Source of the DNA: UBA11373 sp046714175 | GTDB taxonomy: Bacteria > Actinomycetota > Acidimicrobiia > Spongiisociales > UBA11373 | Reading direction: 5' to 3' | Assembly (NCBI GenBank): GCA_046714175.1 | Contig: JBKKBI010000068.1 | Coordinates: 1 to 23,629, forward strand | Length of the DNA stretch: 23,629 nt | Shown: positions 7,766 to 16,102 of the stretch, in pieces | Numbering within the stretch: position 1 is the first letter of the stretch | Layout of the letters: each line of letters starts with the position of its first letter | The notes under the pieces: model-generated | What the model saw: only the letters and a program-made list of their open reading frames with translations | The model's database searches: none | Told to the model about the DNA's origin: nothing | Translations under genes and position numbers: made by a program

Positions 7766-9126
7766 TGCATCAAGCCCGCGGCCAGATCGTTATGCCGCTC
7801 GATCACTGCCGGTTCGTCGAGCAGCACGTGGTGCCCGTGGTCGATCACCCGGCGTCCGCCGACGACCACGTCGTGGGCGGGGGTGGGAGCAGCCAGCAAC
7901 ACCGCCGCCACCAGATCGTGGGCCGCTCCCGCATATTCGACGCGATCCACCTCCAAGGTGAACAGATCGGCCTGCATCCCGACTGCCAGAGCGCCGATGT
8001 CGTCGCGTCCCAGAACAGCCGCCCCGCCCCTGGTGGCCATCTCCAACGCTGTGCGGGCCGGCATCTGTAGTCCACGCCCGATCCCGGGGGAGACCGCGAG
8101 TCGGGCGAGCAGCATGGCCTGGCGAGCCTCGGCGAGCAGGTTACCGCCATCGTTACCCGCCGAGCCGTCCACGCCGATGCCCACCGGAACGCCGGCTTCC
8201 AGGTAGCGGCCCACTGGGGCGATACCCGAAGCGAGGCGCATATTGGAGGTGGGGCAATGTGCCACACCGGTGCCGGCCGCGGCCATGTCGGCGATCTCGC
8301 TGTCGGACACGAACACGCCGTGAGCGAACCACACATCGTCACCGAGCCAACCCAGGTCGGCGGCATATGCAATCGGACGCTTGCCGAAGCGCTCCAGGGT
8401 GAAGCTCTCCTCGTCAGCGGTCTCCGCAAGATGAGTGTGCAGGCGCACCCCGCGATCGCGCGCCAGCGCCGCCGACTCGCGCATCAGGTCCGCGGTGACA
8501 CTGAACGGTGAGCACGGCGCCACCACCACCTGGCGCCTCGATCCCGGGGCCGGGTCGTGGAATGCTTCGATGGCGCGCATGGTGTCGGCCAGGATTCGCT
8601 CCGGGGTCTCGACCACCGAGTCCGGGGGGAGTCCGCCGTCTTTCTCTGAGAGGCTCATCGATCCGCGGGCGGCGTGGAATCGCACTCCGACTTCGGCGGC
8701 GGCGGCGAACTGGTCGTCGATGGCGGATCCGTTGGGCCACAAGTACTGGTGGTCGAAGGCCGTGGTGCATCCGGAGTGGGCGAGTTCCAGCAGGCCCAGG
8801 GTCGTGGCGACATGAACGGCTTCCGGGGTGAGCCGCGACCAGATCGGGTACAGGGTGCGCAGCCAGTCGAACAGGCCAGCGTTCTGGGCACCGGGGACGG
8901 CACGCGTCAGGCTCTGATACAGATGGTGGTGGGTGTTGACCAGACCGGGGAGCACCAGATGTCCGGCGGCATCGAGCACCTCATCGGCAGTCTTGGGCAT
9001 CTCAGCAGTGGGCCCGACCTGTTCGATGAGACCATCGCGGGCGAAGAGTCCGCCGTGGGCGATCTCGCGCCGCTGCTCGTCCATGGTGACCAGCACGACG
9101 GCGTTCTTGACCAGAAGAGTCGGCAT
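7762..9126 (-). CDS. 8-oxoguanine deaminase-like amidohydrolase
   Basis: This 454-residue metal-dependent amidohydrolase is of the TrzA/AtzA/guanine-deaminase type. Metal and catalytic residues are visible: His66-x-His68 (NTHHHLY), His232 and Glu235 (THLAET), His269 (FAHGVF) and Asp320 (GVDGSAGNDGGN). The GVDGS-ND-NLLAE stretch and the ALxHSGCTTxxDHxYL region match my memory of the 8-oxoguanine deaminases typified by Pseudomonas PA0142 better than guanine deaminase or chlorohydrolases. The reaction would convert 8-oxoguanine to urate plus ammonia, supplying the urate operon 8 kb away. The start is ATG 9126, and no in-frame alternative exists before a stop. TAGCGT sits 9 nt upstream as a possible -10. 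Isoguanine, cytosine-like or other purine substrates are alternatives. Confidence 0.82.
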   Translation of the reverse strand: MPTLLVKNAVVLVTMDEQRREIAHGGLFARDGLIEQVGPTAEMPKTADEVLDAAGHLVLPGLVNTHHHLYQSLTRAVPGAQNAGLFDWLRTLYPIWSRLTPEAVHVATTLGLLELAHSGCTTAFDHQYLWPNGSAIDDQFAAAAEVGVRFHAARGSMSLSEKDGGLPPDSVVETPERILADTMRAIEAFHDPAPGSRRQVVVAPCSPFSVTADLMRESAALARDRGVRLHTHLAETADEESFTLERFGKRPIAYAADLGWLGDDVWFAHGVFVSDSEIADMAAAGTGVAHCPTSNMRLASGIAPVGRYLEAGVPVGIGVDGSAGNDGGNLLAEARQAMLLARLAVSPGIGRGLQMPARTALEMATRGGAAVLGRDDIGALAVGMQADLFTLEVDRVEYAGAAHDLVAAVLLAAPTPAHDVVVGGRRVIDHGHHVLLDEPAVIERHNDLAAGLMQ

Positions 9127-9160
9127 GACGACGTGACGCTAACGCGTCATGTCGGTATAA

Positions 9161-9240
9161 GGCATCAGGCAAGGCCGGCAACTGGCAACGGGAATCGGGA
9201 AATGTTCCTGCGGGCAGCCGGTAGCGGGCCGTGGGTAGCC
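9161..9240. repeat. Degenerate heptamer array, spacer type 1
   Basis: In the spacer between the amidohydrolase start and the exporter stop, the bases keep a 7-nt period. The units include CCGGCAA, CTGGCAA, CGGGAAT and CGGGAAA, followed by GCGGGCA, GCCGGTA, GCGGGCC and GTGGGTA. The period is clear but individual units vary. There is no reading frame or recognisable protein in it. Confidence 0.6.
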
Positions 9241-9244
9241 TTCC

Positions 9245-11026
9245 TCACCCCTCGGCCCACAGCGCTTGCAGCTCGGAGCTGGTCGCCAGCAGCTCTTCGA
9301 GGCGGCCAACCGCCACCACCCGACCGCGTTCCATCACCACGATCTGGTCGGCCCGTTGCAGCGCCGGATGGCGGTGCGACACCACCAGGCTGGTCACTCC
9401 GGAGCGGTCGCGGAACAATCGTTCCCAGAGGATGCGTTCGGTTTCGACGTCGAGCGCACTGGAGACGTCGTCGAACACCAGCAGATCCGGTCGGCGGACG
9501 AACATGCGCGCCGTGGCCGAACGCTGCACCTGGCCCCCGGAGAGGCGCACCCCGAGGGGACCGACCATCGTGTCGAGACCCTGGGGCATCTCGGAGACGT
9601 CCGGGGTCATGACCGCGGCATCGACCGCTTCGGCGACCACTTCAGTGGGATCGGTACGACCCATGAGCAGGTTGTCCATCAGGCTCATCGAGAACAGCCG
9701 CGGTACCTGCGGGGTGTACGCCGATCGGGGTGGGATGAAGAAGCGATCGGGCTCGGCCACCGTCTCGCCGTTCCACCGCACCTCCCCGGCATCGGCACTG
9801 ACGAGTCCAAGAATGGCGCGCAACAGGGTGGTCTTTCCCGAACCGACTCGTCCGGTTATCACAGTGAACGATCCTGCCGGAACCGAAAAGGTGACGTCGT
9901 CGATGCCATCGGTGGTGCCGGGGTAGTGGAAGGTGAGCCCGGACACGTCGAGGCGCTGCAGGGGCGCCAGGTGGGCGGGCACCACTTCAGGGTCGGCGAG
10001 AGGGCCAGTGAGCTGCAGATCGCGATGCGCCACCAATCGCATCGGCTCGGCATCCCCCATCAGGTTGAGCATTCGGGCGAACGACACCGCCGCCTGCTGG
10101 TAGCGGGCGATGAACATCCCGAGGAAGAACACCGAGTCGGTGATGAACCCGACGAAGTACACGAACAGGGCGAACTCCCCGACGGTGAATTCGCCACTGC
10201 GCATCGAAGCGGCCGCCACCACCAGGATGATCCCGGTCCCGATGCTGACGGTGTTCCAGAACAGGGACTCGAGCATCGCCTCGAGCACCTTGTCCTTGAC
10301 CGCGACCGCGCGCCGCTCGTCGCTAAGGCGACGGAAGTGGCGCACCATCGACCGTTCCGCCCCTGCCACCTTGATCGCCTGCACCGATCCAAAAGTCTCG
10401 CCGAGCGACTCGGTCACCTTGCCGGTGGCGATGCGGGCCGCCTCGCGATAGCGCTTCACCCGGTGCCGGGCGGCGGCGGCCAGGTAGACCACGACGACTG
10501 TGGGACCGAACACGACCAGGGTGAGGAAGCCATCGATCGACACCAGCATCCAGATGGCGATGACCGCGAAGATGGTGAGGCCGACCATGTCCACGGTCCA
10601 GGAGAACGACTCGACGTTCTCGTCCACGTCATCGCGGAAGCGGCTGATGGCGTCGCCGGGCGACTCCTTCATGGACTGTGCCCCGGGAAGCTCGAAGATC
10701 CTCTCCAGCATGTTGCGCCGCAGCAGAGTGCCCACCCGGAACATGAGGTGGACGTCGTTCCACATCCCCACGATCACAAAGGTGATCCGTCCCATGGCAT
10801 ACGCGATGGTGATCGCCACCAGCACCGCGATCGGAGGTGCGTCCGCGGTGTCGCCGGTCACAGAGTCGAAGAAGATGCGGGTGATGACGGCCGGGATGAT
10901 CGGCATGACCCACATCGACGCCCACATGAAGACGTTGACGGCGTATCTCATTTTGTGCTGGGTGATGAGTCCCCAGCCCAATCGAGCGGTGGGGACGCCT
11001 GTGGTATCGACCTTGGGTTCGCTCAT
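9245..11026 (-). CDS. Heterodimeric ABC exporter half, degenerate catalytic site subunit
   Basis: This 593-residue type IV ABC exporter half-transporter has a six-helix membrane domain (about 25-320) and a nucleotide-binding domain (about 355-593). Walker A is GRVGSGKTT (392-400), the Q-loop is Gln440, the signature is canonical LSGGQ (495-499) and the H-loop is His551 (SHRHPAL). Walker B is LLVFDD, so the usual catalytic Glu is Asp520. This is the hallmark of the degenerate-site partner in heterodimers such as TM287/288, BmrCD and LmrCD. The start overlaps the stop of the partner gene by 4 bp. The substrate could be a drug, lipid or peptide and cannot be inferred. The protein should sit in the cytoplasmic membrane. 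Confidence 0.93.
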   Translation of the reverse strand: MSEPKVDTTGVPTARLGWGLITQHKMRYAVNVFMWASMWVMPIIPAVITRIFFDSVTGDTADAPPIAVLVAITIAYAMGRITFVIVGMWNDVHLMFRVGTLLRRNMLERIFELPGAQSMKESPGDAISRFRDDVDENVESFSWTVDMVGLTIFAVIAIWMLVSIDGFLTLVVFGPTVVVVYLAAAARHRVKRYREAARIATGKVTESLGETFGSVQAIKVAGAERSMVRHFRRLSDERRAVAVKDKVLEAMLESLFWNTVSIGTGIILVVAAASMRSGEFTVGEFALFVYFVGFITDSVFFLGMFIARYQQAAVSFARMLNLMGDAEPMRLVAHRDLQLTGPLADPEVVPAHLAPLQRLDVSGLTFHYPGTTDGIDDVTFSVPAGSFTVITGRVGSGKTTLLRAILGLVSADAGEVRWNGETVAEPDRFFIPPRSAYTPQVPRLFSMSLMDNLLMGRTDPTEVVAEAVDAAVMTPDVSEMPQGLDTMVGPLGVRLSGGQVQRSATARMFVRRPDLLVFDDVSSALDVETERILWERLFRDRSGVTSLVVSHRHPALQRADQIVVMERGRVVAVGRLEELLATSSELQALWAEG

Positions 11027-12771
11027 GCCAGCAGCTCCTCCATGCCGGTGCGCAGAAGAGAGGCGAATCGCGAGGCTGGGTCGGCCGCGAGACCGGACCG
11101 CGGACCGTACTCGGCGACGCGCCCCCGCTCCAGGATCAGGATGTCGTCGGCGCGCTCAACGGTTGCCAGCCGGTGGGCGATTATCACGCCGGTGCGTGCT
11201 TCGAGGAGGCGATCCACGGCGCGCTCGATCAGAACCTCGGTGGCGGGATCGAGGCGCGACGACGCCTCGTCCAGGATCACCAGACCGGGGTCGCGCAGGA
11301 AGATCCGAGCGAAGGCGAGCAGCTGTGCCTGGCCCGCGGAGACGCCTCCGGACCCAGACTCCAGCATCGTGTCGAGACCGCGGGAGAGCGACCGGATCCA
11401 ATCGCCCATTTCCAGCTCATCGAGCACGCGCCAGAGCTCGTCGTCGGTGATGGCGTCGTCGAAGAAAGTCAGGTTCTCCCGGATCGTGGCGCGGAAGAGC
11501 TGGACCTCCTGGGTGACCATCCCGATCCGGGCTCTGCGGTCGTCACGCGCCACCTGGCGCAAATCCACGCCTCCGACGCGAATGGTTCCCGCCACCGGGT
11601 CGTACAGGCGGGTCAAGAGCCGGGCCAGGGTCGACTTGCCCGAGCCGGTCCGTCCCAGAATCCCGAGCAGCCTCCCTGGCGCCAGCTCCAGGTCGAGCCC
11701 CTCGAGGACGATCTCATCGACGTCGTCCCGATAGGCGAAGTCGACGGCGTCGAAGTCCACCGCGAGGGCGCCGGCGGGAAGGTGGAGGGTTCCTGTTTCG
11801 GGGAGATGGGTGGTGGTGGCGAACAGCTCCTCGACGCGAGAGATCCCGGCGCCCGCCTTCTGCAGATCCTCCATCTGGGTGCGGATCTGATCGATGGGAT
11901 GGCGGATCATCTCGGTGTAGTGGAAGACCAGGTAGACCGCACCGATGGTCATGGCACCATCACGAACCAGGGGTGCCCCGATCCCAAAGACCAGCGCCAG
12001 CCCGAAGACGTAGACCGCGATCGAGGACGACCACAACAGCGAGAACCCGAAACGGCCTCGCACTTCGAGAGGCAGCCACTCGCGATGCAGCGAGGTGAAG
12101 CGGTGCATCATGTAGGGCACGGCGCCATTGGCGCGGATGTCCTCGGTGCCGCCGAGCTGTTCGCCGAGGAACCCGAAGAAGGTCGCTCGCTTGGCGCGCA
12201 CCTCGCGCCACCACGGGATCGCGATCGCCTGGATCTTCACCATGAACGCCATGGCGAGGCCGGCGAAGACGGTCATTCCCAGCCCGATCAGGGGGTGCTC
12301 GCGCCACATGAGCACGACGATGGCCGTCACCAAGACGAGGTTGCCCATCACCTGCACGACGAAGGCCGAGAAGAAGTTGGACAGCGTGGTCACGTCGCCG
12401 TCGATGCGTTCGATCAGCTCACCGGGAGTCTTGGTCTTGTGAAACGAGAGGTCGAGGTCGAGCAGATGTGCCGTCAACTCCACCCGCATCTCGTTGGTGG
12501 CCGACCAGCCGATATGGGCGGCGAAGTACGTAGCGGCGACACTGAGCACCTGGTGGCCCACGGCAAGGATCACAAACCCGGCGGCGAGGGCGGTGAGCTC
12601 CGACAGTTCATCGCCCGCGGTGGCCCCATCGATGAAGGCGCGGATCAGCTGCGGGTTCACCACCTGGAAGGCGATCCCGGTGAAGAGCAAGGCGAAGAGC
12701 ACCATCACCCGCGTCTTGAGCGGGAGGAGGTACTTCTTGAGGAGGCGCCAGTAGGCGCGGACCGGGATCAT
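11023..12771 (-). CDS. Heterodimeric ABC exporter half, catalytically competent subunit
   Basis: This 582-residue exporter half has a membrane domain (about 20-310) and a nucleotide-binding domain (about 335-582). Walker A is GRTGSGKS (373-380), the Q-loop is Gln421, Walker B has canonical Asp501-Glu502 (LVILDEASS) and the H-loop is His533. Its signature is VSAGQ (477-481) rather than LSGGQ. In the head-to-tail dimer, this altered signature pairs with the Asp-bearing Walker B of the second subunit. The partner's intact LSGGQ completes the competent site here. The ATG 12771 start is supported by AGGAG four bases upstream. It is the first gene of the two-gene operon and is divergent from hpt. 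Confidence 0.93.
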   Translation of the reverse strand: MIPVRAYWRLLKKYLLPLKTRVMVLFALLFTGIAFQVVNPQLIRAFIDGATAGDELSELTALAAGFVILAVGHQVLSVAATYFAAHIGWSATNEMRVELTAHLLDLDLSFHKTKTPGELIERIDGDVTTLSNFFSAFVVQVMGNLVLVTAIVVLMWREHPLIGLGMTVFAGLAMAFMVKIQAIAIPWWREVRAKRATFFGFLGEQLGGTEDIRANGAVPYMMHRFTSLHREWLPLEVRGRFGFSLLWSSSIAVYVFGLALVFGIGAPLVRDGAMTIGAVYLVFHYTEMIRHPIDQIRTQMEDLQKAGAGISRVEELFATTTHLPETGTLHLPAGALAVDFDAVDFAYRDDVDEIVLEGLDLELAPGRLLGILGRTGSGKSTLARLLTRLYDPVAGTIRVGGVDLRQVARDDRRARIGMVTQEVQLFRATIRENLTFFDDAITDDELWRVLDELEMGDWIRSLSRGLDTMLESGSGGVSAGQAQLLAFARIFLRDPGLVILDEASSRLDPATEVLIERAVDRLLEARTGVIIAHRLATVERADDILILERGRVAEYGPRSGLAADPASRFASLLRTGMEELLA

Positions 12772-12864
12772 GCGGCTCCTGAATCGGGTGGGCGCAGACG
12801 CGCCAAAGGAGAGGGGTCTGGTTGAGTTGCCCGCCGCCCGGTGGGCCGTCCGTCAGGTCTGCCT

Positions 12865-12880
12865 GGAGCGACATCGCTCC
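12865..12880. promoter_or_regulatory. Perfect 7-2-7 palindrome, candidate operator
   Basis: GGAGCGACATCGCTCC has two exactly complementary 7-bp arms around CA. It lies 94 bp before the exporter operon start and 222 bp before hpt. The size and symmetry fit a dimeric regulator site. No regulator gene lies next to it, and a short RNA hairpin is the alternative. Confidence 0.4.
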
Positions 12881-12990
12881 CCGCGCCGGGTCAACGGGCG
12901 GTGGTCGGGTTCCTGAGCATCGCGGCCTCCATACTCCCTAGAGAGCGGGGAGGAGTTTCCCAGGAACCGGGGAGGCTGTCAACGAGCGAT

Positions 12991-13062
12991 GACAGATGGC
13001 AGATGGCAGATCACAGACCAGAAACCTCTGTCTGGTCTGTTGTCTGTTATCTGTTTATCTCC
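12991..13062. repeat. Heptamer array folded as a long imperfect inverted repeat
   Basis: The left arm (12991-13022) is built of AGATGGC, AGATGGC and AGATCAC units. The right arm (13031-13062) is built of TGTTGTC and TGTTATC-like units and is the approximate reverse complement. The arms share an exact core, ACAGACCAGA against TCTGGTCTGT, around an 8-nt loop (13023-13030). It is notably AT-richer than its surroundings and lies just before the hpt promoter. Confidence 0.65.
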
Positions 13063-13088
13063 GATCCAGCCCGAACGCGCCCGGGGAC

Positions 13089-13101
13089 TACCCTCGGCTC
13101 C
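13089..13101 (+). promoter_or_regulatory. Leaderless-type promoter of hpt (TACCCT-N7-GTG)
   Basis: TACCCT at 13089-13094 is followed by exactly 7 nt and then the GTG start codon, with no Shine-Dalgarno. The layout equals that of three other genes here. No good -35 is seen. Confidence 0.6.
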
Positions 13102-13632
13102 GTGGGCGACACCCTCACCACCCTGATCTCCGAAGAGCTGATCTCCGAGCGGGTGGGCGAGCTTGCCGGCCAAATCGACGAGGACTATCGCGACGACGCC
13201 GACCTCATCCTCATCGGGGTCCTGAAGGGGTCATTTGTATTCCTCGCCGACCTGGCCCGCCGTCTCACCATCCCGCACCGGGTCGAGTTCATCGCGGTGT
13301 CGTCGTACGGGGACCGGGAGAGCGAGGATCCAGGTGCGGTCCGCCTGATCCTCGATGTGCGTCACGACATCGGCAACCGCCACGTGATCATCGTCGAGGA
13401 CATCGTGGACACCGGTCACACGCTGTCGTATCTGGTACGGCTGCTTCAGGCCCGGCTCCCCGCCTCGCTGCGGACCTGTACTCTGCTGCGCAAGCCCGAC
13501 CGCGCCCAGGTCGACGTCACCATCGATTATCTCGGATTCGACATTCCCGACGTCTGGGTGGTCGGCTACGGTCTCGACTTCGCCGAGCGGTATCGCACGC
13601 TGCCGCGGATCTGCGCGATGAAGAAGCCTTGA
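13102..13632 (+). CDS. hpt: Hypoxanthine phosphoribosyltransferase
   Basis: This 176-residue type I phosphoribosyltransferase makes IMP or GMP from hypoxanthine or guanine plus PRPP. LKGSFVF (41-47) is the pyrophosphate-binding loop. VIIVEDIVDTGHTL (95-108) is the PRPP motif with acidic pair Glu99-Asp100. The C-terminal YGLDFAERYRTLPRI is the diagnostic end of bacterial Hpt. The start is GTG 13102 (VGDTLTTLISEE), giving the usual length. The frame stays open upstream, but into the repeat-bearing spacer. TACCCT seven bases before the GTG indicates a leaderless message. It salvages bases that the catabolic genes in the window would otherwise destroy. It converges on the next gene with only a 6-bp gap. 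Confidence 0.95.
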   Translation: MGDTLTTLISEELISERVGELAGQIDEDYRDDADLILIGVLKGSFVFLADLARRLTIPHRVEFIAVSSYGDRESEDPGAVRLILDVRHDIGNRHVIIVEDIVDTGHTLSYLVRLLQARLPASLRTCTLLRKPDRAQVDVTIDYLGFDIPDVWVVGYGLDFAERYRTLPRICAMKKP

Positions 13633-13638
13633 CGGACC

Positions 13639-15936
13639 TCAGCGGCACACGGCTAACCAACGCATCTGACCGTCGACCAGGGCAAAGGCACCCACGGTCT
13701 CGATCGTCTCCCCCTCAAAGACGAAGCTCACCTGTGCGCTGTAATAATTCGTGACCTCGACGCCTTCGATCGTCACTGTCGTTGGCCCCGTAGCTTCGCC
13801 GACCAGGGTGTAGGCGCCGAGGGACAGGATCTCTCCTTCCACGAATGTGCGGCACAGTGCTTCGTCCTGCAACTGGAGCACGATGGGATGCAGCCGGGCC
13901 ATGAGGAAGTCGGTATCCCCTTCGGCGATGGCGGCCGCGAACAGGGCCACGAACTCCTCCACGGTCTCGGCGGCACCAACCGTGGTGGTGGTGCCATCTA
14001 CCGCGGGCCCGCCGAGATCGGCCACCGGCAATTCGTACTCGGCGCTGAGGATCGGGGGAGCGCCCACTGCCGGGAAGGCGTCCATATCGCCACCACTCGC
14101 GACGTAGGTGCGATAGCCGGCGGTGTCACCGATCTCCGAGGTGGCGACCACCAGCGTCACCGAGTTGTCGGCAAGCAGTACCCGTGCCGTGGTGGGTGCG
14201 CCGTCGTGACGGGCCAGAGTCCACTCGCCGCCTGCGGTGGCGGTAACCCGGTACTCGACTTCGACCCCGCCGGAGTCGCCGCCGCCAAAGGCGTCACCGG
14301 TCGCCGGGTCACCATCGAGGTCGAACCCAAACCCGATGGTGAGCTCGGCTTCCGGCTGCAGCGCCAGCGGTTCGACCAGGATCATCTGGGCGATGGTCCA
14401 CGGGCCCTCCGGGATCACCGAGCCATCGGTGGCGCATACGGTGAAGGCCAAGCGGCCGGGTCCGCAGTGGTAGAGCGTGTTGGAGAACAAAAGCCGGCCG
14501 AAATTGTCGTAAGACGCCGACATGCTCATGGTCCCCATGCCCGAACCCATGACCTCAGGAAGACCCGGTCTCGAGCTCCCCCGGGCCGGGCGGAACGTCC
14601 AGTACTCCCACCCAAAGCAGTCGATCGCCTGCAACGTGGCGTTGGTGTCGTTGGTGGACACTCCCCACACGCAATCGCCTGAGGGCATCGTCTGGCCGAG
14701 CAGCGAGTCGCGCACGATCGTCGCCGGAAGCAGGAGGCGAGCGGCGGTCATTGGGGCGATTAGGTCGTTCTGGGCCCAGTCCGGCTGCAGTGCCGCAGTG
14801 TCGAGGGTGCTCTCCGCCGGACCCACCGTAAAGGCGCCGAGGGGGGTGGAGGCGAAGGGGAGGCGGCTGCCCTCCACCATCACCCCGATGTAGGTCGGGG
14901 TGCATTCGCCGAACTGGAAGAGCGGCCCCGCGCCGACGATCGCACCGTCGGCTCCCGTCCCCACACTGTTGCTGTCCTTCCCAGCGCAGTTGTAGGTCAG
15001 GTCGACCGACAACCCGATCCCTACCAGGTTGCTGGGGAAGCCCCATTCGTATAGAGACTGTCCCTCCTCGCCGGTGATCGCGTCCGGCACCGACCCGGCG
15101 TGGCTCACGCTGGTCTGACCGGGACCGGCCACGAGCAGGTAGCCGGAGGGGAACAGAGCCGCGGAAGCCTGTCCGGCGAGTGGTCCGAGCCAGCCGTTGC
15201 TGTACCCGGCGCACTGCACGTGGAATCGTGGGTCGAGGGCGATCGGTACCGCAGGCCACTGACCGGTCTGAAAGCCGGAGAGCGGTCCGGCGGTCGCAGC
15301 TGCGAGTTGTGTCTCGGTGGGATTGTCGTCGCACGATGGCAACGCCCCCACCTGTCGCGGCAGTGTGGTGCTCGTGGTGCTGGTCGTACCTCCGGCACTC
15401 GGCTGGCTGCCGTCACTCAGACCGGCATAGGCGGCGAAACCCAGTGCCAGGGCACCGAGAGTGGCGCCGGCCGCTGCCATCGGATGCTGTCGGATCGCAC
15501 CACGCACCCCGGTCGCGGCGGCCTGCCTCCCGGCGCCGACAGCGCGTTTGGTCAGCTTCAGCTTTCCCTTGACGATCTCGACCTTGTCGAATGCCTTGCC
15601 GTTGTCTTTGAGATCGTCGTTCAGGTCCTTGGTGAATTTGTCGAGCTGCTCCTTGGGCAGCAGCGGGTTCTCAGTGGTGACGACGAGGCTTCCGTCCACC
15701 ACGGAGGCATTCACCGTGACCCCGATGAATCCCCAGCCCACCCCGACGTCCACCGAGCCGTTGGCACCCGGGGTGAATGTGGCCGAAGGCTTGACGTCTG
15801 GAACCAGGGCCCCTTTGGGCTTGGGGAGCCAGGTGATCTCGCCGGAGGCGATCTCGACCTGGTCCGTCTTGCACTTGGCAAAGTCCACCAGCGCCTGCGG
15901 GGCGCCCCTGGGAAGGCGGGTGCGCGGCTCGGGCAT
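13639..15936 (-). CDS. Large single-TM protein with Thr-rich linker and NTF2-like C-terminus, unknown function
   Basis: I do not recognise this 765-residue protein as a whole. Residues 1-150 form a basic/polar cytoplasmic region with a beta-rich part (about 45-90) and a Lys-rich helix (about 95-135). One transmembrane segment lies at about 153-173. A Thr/Ser linker (GGTTSTTSTTLP, about 182-193) leads to a roughly 450-residue extracellular region with scattered cysteines. A second Thr-rich hinge (GTTTTVG) precedes an NTF2-like domain over about the last 115 residues, ending QMRWLAVCR. Such TT-linkers are common in acidimicrobial surface proteins. The start ATG 15936 has a GAGGGGGAG directly upstream. 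Frames upstream of it lack a better start. The topology suggests a sensor or surface-anchored binding protein. It converges on hpt. Confidence 0.75.
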   Translation of the reverse strand: MPEPRTRLPRGAPQALVDFAKCKTDQVEIASGEITWLPKPKGALVPDVKPSATFTPGANGSVDVGVGWGFIGVTVNASVVDGSLVVTTENPLLPKEQLDKFTKDLNDDLKDNGKAFDKVEIVKGKLKLTKRAVGAGRQAAATGVRGAIRQHPMAAAGATLGALALGFAAYAGLSDGSQPSAGGTTSTTSTTLPRQVGALPSCDDNPTETQLAAATAGPLSGFQTGQWPAVPIALDPRFHVQCAGYSNGWLGPLAGQASAALFPSGYLLVAGPGQTSVSHAGSVPDAITGEEGQSLYEWGFPSNLVGIGLSVDLTYNCAGKDSNSVGTGADGAIVGAGPLFQFGECTPTYIGVMVEGSRLPFASTPLGAFTVGPAESTLDTAALQPDWAQNDLIAPMTAARLLLPATIVRDSLLGQTMPSGDCVWGVSTNDTNATLQAIDCFGWEYWTFRPARGSSRPGLPEVMGSGMGTMSMSASYDNFGRLLFSNTLYHCGPGRLAFTVCATDGSVIPEGPWTIAQMILVEPLALQPEAELTIGFGFDLDGDPATGDAFGGGDSGGVEVEYRVTATAGGEWTLARHDGAPTTARVLLADNSVTLVVATSEIGDTAGYRTYVASGGDMDAFPAVGAPPILSAEYELPVADLGGPAVDGTTTTVGAAETVEEFVALFAAAIAEGDTDFLMARLHPIVLQLQDEALCRTFVEGEILSLGAYTLVGEATGPTTVTIEGVEVTNYYSAQVSFVFEGETIETVGAFALVDGQMRWLAVCR

Positions 15937-16032
15937 GCTCCCCCTCTTGTCGTCGCTGAACAGTATCCGCGCAGCGGGCAGCGTGCGGTGCGGTCGCGTC
16001 CGGACGTGCCCCCCCAACGACCTCCGCAAGGA

Positions 16033-16102
16033 CCCTCGCCCCTCGCCCCTCGCCCCTCCCCCCTCGCCCCTCGCCCTTCGCCCTTCGCCCTTCGCCTCTA
16101 GC
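16033..16102. repeat. Ten-unit heptamer tandem repeat (CCCTCGC)
   Basis: Ten contiguous 7-mers run here: three CCCTCGC, one CCCTCCC, two CCCTCGC, three CCTTCGC and a final CTCTAGC. The last unit supplies the TAG of the TAGCCT -10 hexamer of the following gene. The tract is purely pyrimidine plus G on the plus strand and lies between divergent genes. Confidence 0.85.

Larger units (their letters stand above)
12772..13101. other. Divergent intergenic region between the exporter operon and hpt
   Basis: This 330-bp region has no convincing gene. It holds the Shine-Dalgarno of the exporter operon, a 16-bp palindrome (12865-12880), a weaker possible CTCCC/GGGGAG stem near 12940-12960, a heptamer-based inverted repeat (12991-13062) and the -10 element of hpt. 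I see no clear -35/-10 pair for the exporter operon. Confidence 0.6.

Noticed and set aside
9266..12825. Very long plus-strand open frames opposite the two exporter genes
   Set aside because: Their translations are His/Asp/Arg-rich low-complexity text without domains, while the minus strand holds complete ABC exporters with every nucleotide-binding motif. They are antisense frames kept open by high GC.
12991..13062. Insertion-sequence terminal inverted repeats
   Set aside because: The arms are separated by only 8 nt, no transposase is present, and the internal 7-nt period explains the symmetry.
16033..16102. CRISPR-like repeat array
   Set aside because: The units are 7 nt and directly contiguous with no spacers, and no cas genes are present.
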